Under the pieces are notes generated by a model. It searched no databases, had not been told where the DNA came from, and saw only the letters and a list, made by a program, of their open reading frames with translations. Position numbers and translations under genes: made by a program. A stretch of DNA of 64,000 nt, from assembly GCA_963741055.1 (NCBI GenBank), contig CAVUGU010000009.1, positions 189,760 through 253,759 of the forward strand, in the 5' to 3' direction. Position 1 is the first letter of the stretch; each line of letters starts with the position of its first letter. Origin of the DNA: Bog-756 sp963741055 (lineage in GTDB: Bacteria; Actinomycetota; Acidimicrobiia; Acidimicrobiales; RAAP-2). This document shows positions 35,500 to 44,271 of this stretch, one piece after another.

Positions 35500-38256
35500 T
35501 CAACCGTCACGCGCCGCCGCCTCGGTGCGCTCGAGTGGGGTCAGAGGCGAAACGACCGCCGAACGTGAAGCCGACAGTAGGCCCGAGGGAGCCTGGCAGT
35601 CGGGGCAGACAGCCCACACTCGGATCTGGGTGTTCTTGTTGGCGCCGGCGACCAGCTGACCATCGGGGCTGAACGATGGTTCACCGATGGCAGACACGTC
35701 ATGGTCAACCTGAAGGAGTTGCCCGGTGGCGGCGTCCCACACTCGCATTGTGTCGTCGGTGCTGCTGGTGAGGAGATAGTGGCCATTCGGGCTATAGCTC
35801 ACGGCGTCGACGCCGCGGGTATCACCGACAAGTTCCAGAACCGGCTTGTTGCTGGTGACGTTCAGAACTGTGACCGTGCTATCCCACGAGCCGAGAGCCA
35901 GCCGGTTGCCGTCTGGATTGAAAGCGATACGGGAAAGCTGTCCGGATTGACTGAAGGCCTCGAACGGCCTGGCAGAGGCGGTTCGCCCAATGCCCACCTG
36001 TCCGCAGAACGAAAAGACCGCCACTTCGCTGTCGTTGCTACTGACTGCAGGAGCATCTCCTTCTTCTCCGTCGCACTCCACAGGCCAGCCCTGCCCCACC
36101 AGGGTGCGGCCGTTGGAGAGAGTGGAGACGTGCAGACCCCCGCTCTGGTCGGCCACCGCCAGCAAACGATCGTCGTTACTGAAGGTCACACCGGCCACCG
36201 AGGTCGCTGGAAGGGTGAAGACCACCCGTCGGGTTGCTGAGTCCAGCACCGTCACCGCCGTCGAGGTCGTTCCGTTGTTCCACAGTGCTACCCGGCTGCC
36301 ATCTGGGCTGAGCACGGACCCGATGGACTGCTGGCTGCTGCTGAGGACGAACGGGGCTTGCACCTCCCGGCCCGAGGGCAGCATCCAGGTCCGGAGAACG
36401 GCCTGGTTACCGGACCGGTCGACCGCCACCAACTTGCCCGGCTGCCACCCGATCTCATTGCCGCACTCGCAAACTCGGGCGGGCAGGGTGGCCAGCCAGG
36501 GCCCACTTGCCCGGTAGATCCGCGCCGTCCCGTCAAATGAGGCGGTAGCCACATTGGCACCGTTGGGGCTGAAGGAGATGGAGTTGAGGGCGGCGGTCTG
36601 GCCAGAAATGGAGACGAGCCGCTCGTCGGGAACAATCGACCAGACGCCCCCGGTGCCGTCTGAATTGCCGACGGCGATGTCCTTTCCGTCCGGGCTGATG
36701 GCGACGCCGCCGATGACAGCACCGGTCACTGAGGTCAGCACGTCGGCCATGGTCCAGGTCTCGGTGTCCCAGAGGTCGACCTCGCCGCCCACGTCGCCGG
36801 GCGCGTTCACGTTGGTGCCCACCACGAGGAGGGGCCCATTGACGGCGACCGGACTCGATCCCGTCGTGATCTGCCCAGGCGGAAACAGCGCGTGCATCAT
36901 CTGGCCGGTGGCCACGTCGAAAACAGCGGTGAAGCCCGCTTCGGCGCCGACGATGAGGGACTGCCCGTCAGAAGTGAAGGTCACGAAGCGCGCACCATCT
37001 GAGTCCGGCGCGAGGTCACGGGCCGTTCTCGACGCCAGATCCCACAGCGTTGCACCCTGACTGGTAGTCGCTGCCAACAGCGAGCCGTCGGGGCTGAAGG
37101 CCAGGGCATTGGGCTCGCCGTGGCCCACCAGTTGGGATTTGAGGACCCCGGAGGAGGGATCGAGGAGGTCGATGCCTTCGTTCGTTCCGACGGCCAACAG
37201 ACGGCCGTTCGAGTCGTAGGCGATGGCGCTTGACTGCGCTGCCAGGTGTGAGCGATAGATGATGTGGCCCGAAGCAGCGTCGAGAACGACCACATCACCG
37301 GTGCAGAGGCTCTCGGCCACACGATCGCCGGCAGGGCTGAAGGCGATCGCGGGGCCAATCTCGGACTGGCATCGCTCTGCCGACTCGGTTGGCAGGCCCA
37401 AACGGACCGGCGACGCGTCGATTGCTTGGCGCAACGCCGACACGGCCTGGGGAATGGGCAACAGCTGCACGGCCTGGCGGGCCAGGAGCACCGAGACCTC
37501 GGGGTCGGCCGACAGCTCGTTCTCACTCTCGGCGGCCAGAGCCTGGGCCCGGGCGGTCGTGCTGGCCGAAACCGCCTGGTTTCGCGATACCAGCGCCAAG
37601 ACGCCGAGCCCGACAGCCACCACCGTCACCACCACGCTGGCTCCCAGCAGGGTGCGCTGGCGCCGACCTGCCGCCCGGCGGCTGGCCAGGACGTACTCAC
37701 TCTGGAGGGTGGTCGGCGATGGGTCGGCGTCCGGAGGGGTGCGCGCAAGCCAGTTCTCCGCCGCCTTCAGCTCGCTCCCGTGCAGGAGGAAGCTTCGGTC
37801 CCGCTCCTCTGCCTTCCACTCGATGGCCTTGACCAGCCAGCGCGTGTGCTCCTTTCGGAGCTGAAGGTCGGTGTCGAGCGCCAGGATCACTCGCTCCAGG
37901 GAGGCGTCGTAGTCGTCGAACTCGGTGAAGGGGATCCAGGTGCGGTTGCGGATCTCCTCGGGGATCTCAGGGTCCGGGACTGGACTGCGGAGGACCGGCA
38001 CGATCCGCTTCTCGAGCGTCCTGGCGTAACTGACCTCTTGCTCGCAGAAGTCTGAGGCCACCGACGATGGCGTGATCACAAAAAGGAACGCGTCGGCTCC
38101 CTCGACCGCGCTGCGGATGGCCTGCGGGAAAACCTCGGTGTCAGCAATGCCCTCGGTGTCGATCCAGACCGATTTGCCTCGCTCCTCAATGGAAGCAGCG
38201 ATCCGCCGGACGAAATCGGCGTCCCGACGTGAGTACGACACGAAGATCTCGGCCAA
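35500..38256 (-). CDS. TIR domain-transmembrane-WD40 double propeller protein
   Basis: A 918-residue protein. Residues 1-130 are a TIR domain starting EIFVSYSRRDADFVRRIAAS, with DFCEQEVSYA holding the likely NADase glutamate (Glu74). Residues 135-200 are a basic linker (WKAEERDRSFLLHGSELKAA) of the type found between STAND ATPases and WD40 repeats. A transmembrane helix spans about 203-224. The rest has 14 WD40-like units (for example ISFSPNGANVATASFDGTAR), enough for two seven-bladed propellers. Such TIR proteins act in defence or cell suicide by cleaving NAD; the propellers would sense a partner. It has no adjacent partner gene and lies alone between hairpins. Confidence 0.85.
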   Translation of the reverse strand: MAEIFVSYSRRDADFVRRIAASIEERGKSVWIDTEGIADTEVFPQAIRSAVEGADAFLFVITPSSVASDFCEQEVSYARTLEKRIVPVLRSPVPDPEIPEEIRNRTWIPFTEFDDYDASLERVILALDTDLQLRKEHTRWLVKAIEWKAEERDRSFLLHGSELKAAENWLARTPPDADPSPTTLQSEYVLASRRAAGRRQRTLLGASVVVTVVAVGLGVLALVSRNQAVSASTTARAQALAAESENELSADPEVSVLLARQAVQLLPIPQAVSALRQAIDASPVRLGLPTESAERCQSEIGPAIAFSPAGDRVAESLCTGDVVVLDAASGHIIYRSHLAAQSSAIAYDSNGRLLAVGTNEGIDLLDPSSGVLKSQLVGHGEPNALAFSPDGSLLAATTSQGATLWDLASRTARDLAPDSDGARFVTFTSDGQSLIVGAEAGFTAVFDVATGQMMHALFPPGQITTGSSPVAVNGPLLVVGTNVNAPGDVGGEVDLWDTETWTMADVLTSVTGAVIGGVAISPDGKDIAVGNSDGTGGVWSIVPDERLVSISGQTAALNSISFSPNGANVATASFDGTARIYRASGPWLATLPARVCECGNEIGWQPGKLVAVDRSGNQAVLRTWMLPSGREVQAPFVLSSSQQSIGSVLSPDGSRVALWNNGTTSTAVTVLDSATRRVVFTLPATSVAGVTFSNDDRLLAVADQSGGLHVSTLSNGRTLVGQGWPVECDGEEGDAPAVSSNDSEVAVFSFCGQVGIGRTASARPFEAFSQSGQLSRIAFNPDGNRLALGSWDSTVTVLNVTSNKPVLELVGDTRGVDAVSYSPNGHYLLTSSTDDTMRVWDAATGQLLQVDHDVSAIGEPSFSPDGQLVAGANKNTQIRVWAVCPDCQAPSGLLSASRSAVVSPLTPLERTEAAARDG

Positions 38257-38481
38257 TCGTTATCCATCCAAACGTTGTCAGCGCCGCTATGCGACGAGCT
38301 GATGCTGTCCGCAACCCCGTGCAGCTGCCGTAAGACCGGGGGAATCTCCCGCGATTACCCAAATCAAGTTCGCGGAACTTGTCAAGCGGCGCCTGCCGCC
38401 GCTTGATCGAAGGGTGGACTCAGGCGGACGATGACCGAGGAGCGACGCCCTATCCCCGACGTGCCGTTCATGGGAACGGCC

Positions 38482-38520
38482 GATAACCGACCCGCTCCCG
38501 GGGTTCGGGGCACCCGTTCC
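38482..38520 (+). repeat. Dispersed hairpin repeat, full copy
   Basis: Reads GATAACCGACCCGCTCCCGG then GGTTCGGGGCACCC, matching the copies at 45,364 and 51,205. A shortened copy (AACCGGCGTTCGGGGCACCC) is at about 38,740. Confidence 0.55.
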
Positions 38521-38582
38521 GTTCCAGGACTGCCTGCTTGGCCACCTAGCAGGGCCTTATGCGTTTACCACCCCTAGACAAG

Positions 38583-38636
38583 TGACACCCAGTTCGCCCT
38601 GCCCCCCGCCCCCCCCTTGAGGGGGCCAGGGTGTCA
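38583..38636. other. Nested C-rich hairpin
   Basis: TGACACCC (38,583-38,590) pairs with GGGTGTCA (38,629-38,636), and inside CCCCC-TTGA-GGGGG forms a second hairpin. It could be a terminator or a structured target site; no gene ends directly beside it. Confidence 0.4.
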
Positions 38637-38855
38637 AGTCCGGAGTGCAGGTAGGCGGTACCGGTTCTCCACGGACCCAACAAGAGCACCCTACGCGCTG
38701 GGCGGTCTGCATCAATCGGGTAGCGGTGTCACGGCGCGTAACCGGCGTTCGGGGCACCCCGGTACGTGGCCTCATCTGTTCGCCGCAAGTCCGATGGTTG
38801 CAACTCCGACAAACCGTTGGCGTCGTACGTGGGCTTTCCATACCGTCCCTCTCGG

Positions 38856-38884
38856 TTGGTTCGGTCGTCCCGCGTCACTACACT
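38856..38884 (+). promoter_or_regulatory. Promoter of the phosphofructokinase gene
   Basis: TTGGTT (38,856-38,861), a 17-base spacer and TACACT (38,879-38,884) stand just before GTG 38893. Transcription starting about seven to nine bases after the -10 would give a leaderless mRNA. Confidence 0.55.
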
Positions 38885-38892
38885 CGCAACGA

Positions 38893-39918
38893 GTGCGGGT
38901 CGGTGTGCTTACCGGTGGCGGGGACTGTCCAGGACTCAACGCCGTCATCCGGGCTGTCGTCCGCAAGGGCGTTCAGATTCACGGAGACACATTTGTGGGT
39001 TTCCGCGATGGTTGGAGGGGCCCGCTCGAGGGAGACGCTGCACCATTGGACGTGTCCGATGTCCGAGGCATTCTCCCCCGTGGAGGCACCATCCTTGGTT
39101 CTAGTCGTACAAATCCCTACAGCTCTGCTGACGGTGAGCGTCGCGTACTTGAGACGGTAGAGCGGTCGGGTCTGGAGGCCCTCATCGTCATTGGCGGTGA
39201 GGACACCCTCGGCGTGGCGAGAAAGCTCTCTGACGCAGGTCTTCCGATAATCGGAGTGCCCAAGACCATCGACAACGACTTGACAGGGACCGACTATACG
39301 TTCGGATTTGACACCGCCGTCACGATCGCCACCGAGGCGATCGATCGCCTTCACACGACAGCCGAGAGCCACCACAGAGTGCTCATAGTCGAGGTCATGG
39401 GACGTTACTCCGGCTGGATCGCCTTGCACTCTGGCATGGCCGGTGGGGCGAATGTAATCCTGATACCGGAACGTCCATTTCAGATTGAAGAAGTGTGCGG
39501 GTTGATTGAGCGGCGCTTCGCCAGCCAATATGCCCCCATCGTCGTGGTAGCCGAGGGCGCTCTGCCGGTCGAAGGCACGATGCCGGCGCGCCCTCGCGAG
39601 ATTGACGCGTTTGGCCATGAGCGTCTGACGGGAATCGGGACCTTCCTGGAGGAAGAGATCGCTCGGCGGACAGGCAAGGAGGCACGCGCCACTGTTTTGG
39701 GTCATGTCCAGCGAGGTGGTAGCCCCACCGCCTTTGACCGGGTTCTTGCAACCCGCTTCGGGCTCCATGCTGTTGACGCTCTTCACCACGGGCACTGGGG
39801 CCACATGGTGGCCTTACACGGGACCGCTATCGACCTGGTCCCGTTGACCGAGGCCACGGCCACTCTCAAGTTGGTCTCACCTGAGCTGTTTGCAGAAGCC
39901 GAGGTGTTCTTCGGCTGA
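38893..39918 (+). CDS. pfkA: 6-phosphofructokinase, predicted pyrophosphate-dependent
   Basis: A 341-residue enzyme starting at GTG 38893 with VRVGVLTGGGDCPGLNAVIR. The catalytic loop is PKTIDNDLTGTDYTFGFDTA. The residue that decides the phosphoryl donor is Asp in IGGEDTLG (Gly in ATP enzymes, Asp in PPi enzymes such as that of Amycolatopsis methanolica), and Lys is present in PKTIDND where E. coli has Gly. Both point to PPi use. It phosphorylates fructose 6-phosphate in glycolysis. ORF codons upstream of 38893 are not protein-like. It has its own promoter and terminator. Confidence 0.9.
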   Translation: MRVGVLTGGGDCPGLNAVIRAVVRKGVQIHGDTFVGFRDGWRGPLEGDAAPLDVSDVRGILPRGGTILGSSRTNPYSSADGERRVLETVERSGLEALIVIGGEDTLGVARKLSDAGLPIIGVPKTIDNDLTGTDYTFGFDTAVTIATEAIDRLHTTAESHHRVLIVEVMGRYSGWIALHSGMAGGANVILIPERPFQIEEVCGLIERRFASQYAPIVVVAEGALPVEGTMPARPREIDAFGHERLTGIGTFLEEEIARRTGKEARATVLGHVQRGGSPTAFDRVLATRFGLHAVDALHHGHWGHMVALHGTAIDLVPLTEATATLKLVSPELFAEAEVFFG

Positions 39919-39920
39919 CA

Positions 39921-39940
39921 TCCACTACCAAATCAGTGGA
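39921..39940 (+). terminator. Terminator hairpin after phosphofructokinase
   Basis: TCCACT-ACCAAATC-AGTGGA, a 6-bp stem with an 8-base loop, begins three bases after the stop codon. Confidence 0.45.
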
Positions 39941-40397
39941 AGGGCCCCGCCCGTTACTTCCTTGCATCAACACGCGGGCTAATTCGGAAGGGTACTTAGT
40001 ACCGACTCCGAGCCGGCGACGAGGGATATTTAGCCGGCCCTGCCTTACTCAACGGTGTCATCGGGCTGGCCACACTGCTCACGGGTAGGCGTTATCGAAC
40101 TATTCTCACGCTCCACCTCGATTTCGAGCAGTGGCCCCGTCGCGCCGTTCGCCTGCCGGATCGTCCGTCCCGTCGTTCCTTCGTGAACCTTTGAGATCAG
40201 CACCTGTTAGGGTGCCGTCGAGAGGATTCACACATCCCCGCGACCTTCGGGTCACAGGTGTCGAAGAACTCTTCACCCATCCGGGTCACTGGCGCTCCTG
40301 AACGAGATGCCGACTCGAAGTTCCTCGTCTTGATGTCATCTCGATAGGGCAACGCAAAGGCCCTGTCACCTGGCTGACGTGTGCGTTCACCCGCATG
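39941..40397. other. Intergenic, no gene seen
   Basis: About 450 bases of mixed composition. A weak match to the dispersed repeat (ending GAGCCGGCGACGAGGGATAT) lies near 39,996-40,030. Minus-strand ORFs here are shadows of the small gene at 40,443 and have no recognisable content. Confidence 0.4.
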
Positions 40398-40413
40398 ACG
40401 CCAAATCTGGCGT
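40398..40413. promoter_or_regulatory. Dyad upstream of a small monooxygenase-like gene
   Basis: ACGCCA-AATC-TGGCGT is a perfect 6-4-6 inverted repeat 30 bases before the start codon at 40,443. It may be an operator or a 5' UTR hairpin. Confidence 0.4.
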
Positions 40414-40442
40414 GAGAGACATCTAGACAGAGGAGATCCACG

Positions 40443-40709
40443 GTGATCGCTGTATATGTGAGGCCCGAGACGTTGACCGTTGAGCAGTACAACAGGGCCC
40501 GCAAGGGTCTGGACGCTTCCGGAGCAAACATGGAAGGGCGGAAGCACCACTCGTGCTTCGGGGAAGATGGGCAGCTCATGGTTTTCGAGATCTGGGATTC
40601 CCAGGAAAACTACGACGCCTTCGGCAAGTTCCTGATGCCCGTTCTCCAAGAGGTGGGGATCGTGCCTTCGACGCAAGACATCATGCAAGTGGCGAACCTC
40701 GAGCAATAA
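40443..40709 (+). CDS. Small ABM/dimeric alpha-beta barrel-like protein
   Basis: An 88-residue protein from GTG 40443, with GGAGATC seven bases upstream. The content MIAVYVRPETLTVEQYNRAR, a central HHSCFGEDGQLMVFEIWDSQ and ENYDAFGKFLMPVLQEVGI looks like a dimeric alpha-beta barrel of the antibiotic-biosynthesis-monooxygenase type. Family members range from heme degraders to quinone oxygenases, and no catalytic set is diagnostic here. It stands alone between hairpins. Confidence 0.65.
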   Translation: MIAVYVRPETLTVEQYNRARKGLDASGANMEGRKHHSCFGEDGQLMVFEIWDSQENYDAFGKFLMPVLQEVGIVPSTQDIMQVANLEQ

Positions 40710-40766
40710 GTCGCCTTCGGTGGGGGCCCCGATTAGCCCTGCCTCAAAGTGCCGGTCAGCCGCGCT

Positions 40767-40807
40767 CAATGACTGACCGGCTACGGGGGTCGGGGACACC
40801 CTTCCCG
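40767..40807 (+). repeat. Dispersed hairpin repeat
   Basis: Reads CAATGACTGACCGGCTACGG then GGTCGGGGACACCCTT, matching the family at both halves. It lies between convergent genes and could serve as a terminator. Confidence 0.45.
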
Positions 40808-40809
40808 AG

Positions 40810-42135
40810 TTAAACCTGAGCAGCGAATAGCTTCCGGTGTCCGGGCACGCCCTTGAGTTCGTGCTCACCACATTCAAGGAACTCGATCCCCGACCCGACG
40901 ACCAGATCCTTCACCGTTCCGGATACCAGGACATCGCCCGAACCGGCCAAGCCGGCCACCCGGGCAGCGATGTGGACCGCCAGTCCGCCAAGATCGTCGC
41001 CTCGAACCTCACACTCGCCGGTGTGCATCCCCACCCGTAACCGGACCCCGACCTTCTCGGTGGCTTCGAGTATTGCTTGTGCACAGCGAATGGCCCGAGC
41101 CGGACCGTCGAATGACGCGACGAAGCCGTCGCCGGTGGTGTTGATCTCTCTCCCACGAAATCGCTTCAGTTGCTGCCGAACCGTCTTGTCGTGGGCATCA
41201 AGCATCGAATGCCATCGTTGGTCGCCGACCGAGGCGGCCAGCGCCGTGGAGCCGACGATATCGGTAAAGAGAACTGTGGTCAGTATGCGCTCAACTTCTA
41301 CAATCGGGCGGTCGCCCGTGAGGAATTCGGCGACTTCGTCCGCCACCTGGGGGTTTGTTCCAGTGTCCCCACCCGGAAGCTCGATGAGGGTCGCCCCATC
41401 AATGTGATCGGCAATGTACCGACCGTGGGCAAGGGGAACGAAGCGGTTGTCACGGGCATGAAGTACCAAGGTCGGAACCTGGATCAGCGGCAAGGCCTGA
41501 CGCACATCGAAACTCCGCAGCATGTAGTCATACTGAGCAGCCGCAGCACGAGGTGTCGCAGAAGAGCGTTCCAGTTTTGCCACAAGCCGCATGTGCTCTG
41601 CATCGCCGGCCAAACTAGGGACGATTAGCCGAGCAAGGTCAAGGCTGCCCCAAGCCTTCGACATCAACTCCACCAGGGCATCGACCGCCTCGGAGGATAC
41701 CCCGATCGAGTAGTCATCTGCCCTCAAGTATCGAGCCGACGTGTTGAGCAGGATCAGCGCGTCCACTGCTTCTGGGTGCATGGCCGCATAGAGCATCGCG
41801 ATCGGCCCAGCCTCCAGGCCCGCCAGGATAGATGTCCGCTTCGAGCCGGCTGCTTCGAGCACAGCCACGATGTCCTCGGTCCACTCCTCCCAGGTCGGCA
41901 TGGCCTTGAATGAGACGCCGTCTGAGGCACCGGTACCCCGGCGATCAAAGGAGATGAGTCGACTGAATGCCGCCAAGCCGGTGAGGAACTCGACGTTCCT
42001 CGGCACCTCCCAGGCGACCTCGATGTGGCTTCCGAGGCCGAAGCAATAGAGAAGATCGAGTGGACCTTCGCCGACGACCTGGTAGGCGACGTCCGCGTCG
42101 CCCACTGCTACGTAGCGGGTCTCGGGAGGTTCCAT
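40810..42135 (-). CDS. Alpha/beta-hydrolase-like domain fused to class III nucleotide cyclase
   Basis: A 441-residue fusion. Residues 1-270 are an alpha/beta-hydrolase fold (RLISFDRRGTGASDGVSFKA), but the nucleophile elbow reads ILAGLEAGPIAML where active enzymes have GxSxG, so the Ser is missing. Residues 285-441 are a class III cyclase: metal Asp in VLFTDIVGSTALAAS, second metal Asp in NTTGDGFVASFDG, and GLAVHIAARVAG near the catalytic Asn/Arg (His replaces the usual Asn). It probably makes cAMP or cGMP under control of a ligand bound by the dead hydrolase. Actinobacteria have similar fusions. The group II intron lies just upstream. Confidence 0.87.
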   Translation of the reverse strand: MEPPETRYVAVGDADVAYQVVGEGPLDLLYCFGLGSHIEVAWEVPRNVEFLTGLAAFSRLISFDRRGTGASDGVSFKAMPTWEEWTEDIVAVLEAAGSKRTSILAGLEAGPIAMLYAAMHPEAVDALILLNTSARYLRADDYSIGVSSEAVDALVELMSKAWGSLDLARLIVPSLAGDAEHMRLVAKLERSSATPRAAAAQYDYMLRSFDVRQALPLIQVPTLVLHARDNRFVPLAHGRYIADHIDGATLIELPGGDTGTNPQVADEVAEFLTGDRPIVEVERILTTVLFTDIVGSTALAASVGDQRWHSMLDAHDKTVRQQLKRFRGREINTTGDGFVASFDGPARAIRCAQAILEATEKVGVRLRVGMHTGECEVRGDDLGGLAVHIAARVAGLAGSGDVLVSGTVKDLVVGSGIEFLECGEHELKGVPGHRKLFAAQV

Positions 42136-42238
42136 GGTTCATGGACAGTCTGACTCACGCCCGGCACTTCCGTTGAGGGAAGGTCGCGATCACTTTTCCA
42201 GTCGAGTAGCCGGGGGGAATCGCACCCCCCGGCTCTCA

Positions 42239-42274
42239 CAGAACCGGACGTGAACCTCTCAGCTCATCCGGCTC
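42239..42274 (-). ncRNA. Group II intron domain V
   Basis: Minus-strand sequence GAGCCGGATGAG, a short loop, then TTCACGTCCGGTTC forms the catalytic domain V hairpin with the AGC triad near its base. The maturase stop codon lies inside it. Confidence 0.75.
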
Positions 42275-43538
42275 TTGCAGGTCGGTTGGGAGTGGCTGCG
42301 AGAAGGTGCCAGTGGGCGAAGAGCCGGGGATTGCGCTGTTGTTCCTCACGCAACCGGTCCCATGCCAGCTGAGGCTTCCCTCGCAGTCGCTTGAACTTCT
42401 GCATTGCCCATCTGATCAGATGCTCATCGATGCGCTTTGCGATGAAATACAACTCGGAGCGATAGAAGGCTCCGTAATAGTTGATCCAGCCTCGGACCTG
42501 GGGGTTGATGCCCCGGGCGATGCCGGATAGGTCTGTTCCACTCCGACGGTTGAGGTGCCAGTCCCTGATCTGCTTGCCCTTCGCCTTCTTCGCCTGGGCA
42601 CTGATGGCCGGTGAGAAGTTCATGAAGAACCCCCGCCGACCCTTGGCCAGACGACCTTGGAAGGTGTAACCGAGGAAGTCGAAGCTGGTGTGCTCGTAGT
42701 CCTTGCGGCGTTTCGTGTCCTGGCAGTACACGACCTTCGTCTTTTCAGGGTGCAGTTCGAGTCCAACGGACCCGAGCCGTTCAGCGAGTGCGGCCCACAG
42801 ATGCAGGGCCTTTGCCTCGGTGTCGCAGTGGATCACCACGTCATCCGCGTAGCGCTCGAATGGACTGCCGGGGTGGTCCCGGTCCATCCACTTGTCGAAC
42901 GCGTAATGCATGAAGAGGTTGGCCAGCAGCGGCGAGATCGGGGACCCTTGCGGGGTTCCCTTCTCCCGTGCCACCAGAGTCCCGTCTGGCATCTGCATGG
43001 GGGCGGTGAGCCACCGTTCGATGTAGAGCAGAACCCAGCGTTCGTCGGTGTGGTGAGCGACCGCTTTTAACAACAGATCGTGGGGAACGCTGTCGAAGAA
43101 GGCCCGGACGTCGATGTCCAACACCCAGTCCTTCTTCCAACAGCGCTGACGAGTCACGGCCAGTGCGTCATGGGCACTGCGCCCCGGACGATAGCCATAG
43201 CTGTCATGGTGGAAGATCGGCTCAAGCTCCTCTTCCAGCAGCATCGCTGCTGCGGTCTGGGCGATGCGGTCCACCGTGTTCGGCACCCCCAACGCCCTGA
43301 CCCCGGTCCCATGGTCCTTCGGTATCTCCACCGCCCGCACCGGCCCGGGGAAGTAGCTCCCCGAACTCATCCGGTTCCACAGCTTGTAGAGGTTGTCCCT
43401 CTCGTTGTCTGCAAACCGTTCGATGCTGACGGAGTCCACGCCCGGCGCACCATTGTTCGCCTGGACCTTCATCCACGCCTCGTAAACGAGGCGCTTTCGA
43501 ATCTCAAACGACTTCATCCCCAACTGTGGTCCGTCCAT
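42264..43538 (-). CDS. ltrA: Group II intron reverse transcriptase/maturase
   Basis: A complete 424-residue protein. Reverse-transcriptase blocks include DIDVRAFFDSVPHDLLLKAV, KGTPQGSPISPLLANLFMHY and the catalytic RYADDVVIHC. The C-terminal maturase (X) domain reads GWINYYGAFYRSELYFIAKR. No endonuclease (HNH) domain follows, so insertion probably uses single-stranded or terminator DNA. GGAGGAGCTG precedes the ATG. Splicing and mobility should both be possible since all catalytic blocks look intact. Confidence 0.95.
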   Translation of the reverse strand: MDGPQLGMKSFEIRKRLVYEAWMKVQANNGAPGVDSVSIERFADNERDNLYKLWNRMSSGSYFPGPVRAVEIPKDHGTGVRALGVPNTVDRIAQTAAAMLLEEELEPIFHHDSYGYRPGRSAHDALAVTRQRCWKKDWVLDIDVRAFFDSVPHDLLLKAVAHHTDERWVLLYIERWLTAPMQMPDGTLVAREKGTPQGSPISPLLANLFMHYAFDKWMDRDHPGSPFERYADDVVIHCDTEAKALHLWAALAERLGSVGLELHPEKTKVVYCQDTKRRKDYEHTSFDFLGYTFQGRLAKGRRGFFMNFSPAISAQAKKAKGKQIRDWHLNRRSGTDLSGIARGINPQVRGWINYYGAFYRSELYFIAKRIDEHLIRWAMQKFKRLRGKPQLAWDRLREEQQRNPRLFAHWHLLAATPNRPARAG

Positions 43539-44271
43539 CAGCTCCTCCCCCGAAGGGTTGACTGATGGGTGACCTGACCTGCCCAGCCCCTTCGCTCCAG
43601 CCCCATTACAGGGCCTTCATCGCTACTACGAACTGGTCCGCCTCTGTGCCTCGCATCGGTACTCTCTCCCACGTGGCCGTGGCCACATGGGGTTCTCCCT
43701 CTCGACGACCAGGGGGCCGACGTCACCCATTTCGACTGGCCATTCGTATCGAAGCGACAGATTCTCCTGTTCCATGCCAGGGCCTGCAACGAGCTCACGC
43801 CACCTTTACACCGGACACCGCCAGGGCCACGAGCAGGCAGCTCCCTGGCTCCGGACACGCCGAGGGGCGCGCCCTTGTCCCGGGGCGGGCGTGCAGCCCC
43901 GGTTTCGATGTCATTGTTCACATTTTCGATGCGTCAGCAGTGGTTCACACATGTTCGTCTTCTCGTCGCTCACCTGACCCGCTGATAGCGAGCCTTCTCC
44001 GCAGTCGCTTCCCACCCCGGCTCTTAACCGGCATGACACTGCAGCGGTTTGGGATCTCCGCCTGCACGGCGAACCCGGAGGGCCTCCCTCCATCCCTGGC
44101 ACAGCAAGGTTCATGCTGACGATCTTCTACAACGTCATCACTCCCCTTTCAGGACGCACCACGCCCGGAAGTGCCGGAGTGTGACACCCCTCGCGGTGTT
44201 TGCGGATAACCAGCGGTCCCTCTGATCTGCCAGGCGGGACCGCCTGCGTCTGGGTTGACGATGGGCCGCGG

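Larger units (their letters stand above)
38257..38855. other. Intergenic region with hairpin repeats
   Basis: About 600 bases between the divergent TIR-WD40 and phosphofructokinase genes. It contains one full and one partial copy of the dispersed hairpin repeat and a nested C-rich hairpin (38,583-38,636). ORFs in this stretch have no recognisable protein content. Confidence 0.5.
42201..44159 (-). mobile_element. Group II intron with encoded reverse transcriptase
   Basis: Read on the minus strand, the element starts GTGCGTCCTGAAAGGGG at 44,159, which fits the GUGYG 5' consensus. It has about 620 bases of structured non-coding sequence, the maturase ORF, domain V, a domain VI-like GC hairpin (GCCGGGGGG/CCCCCCGGC), and ends CTACTCGAC at 42,201. 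Total length about 1,959 bases. It is inserted between the aldo/keto reductase 3' end and the cyclase gene, beside a GGGGTGT/ACACTCC hairpin, as expected for introns that target terminators. The 5' boundary is the less certain end. Confidence 0.75.

Noticed and set aside
38617..38892. 92 codons in frame upstream of phosphofructokinase
   Set aside because: They encode no conserved sequence and include the promoter and hairpin. The enzyme starts at GTG 38893, where homologues begin.
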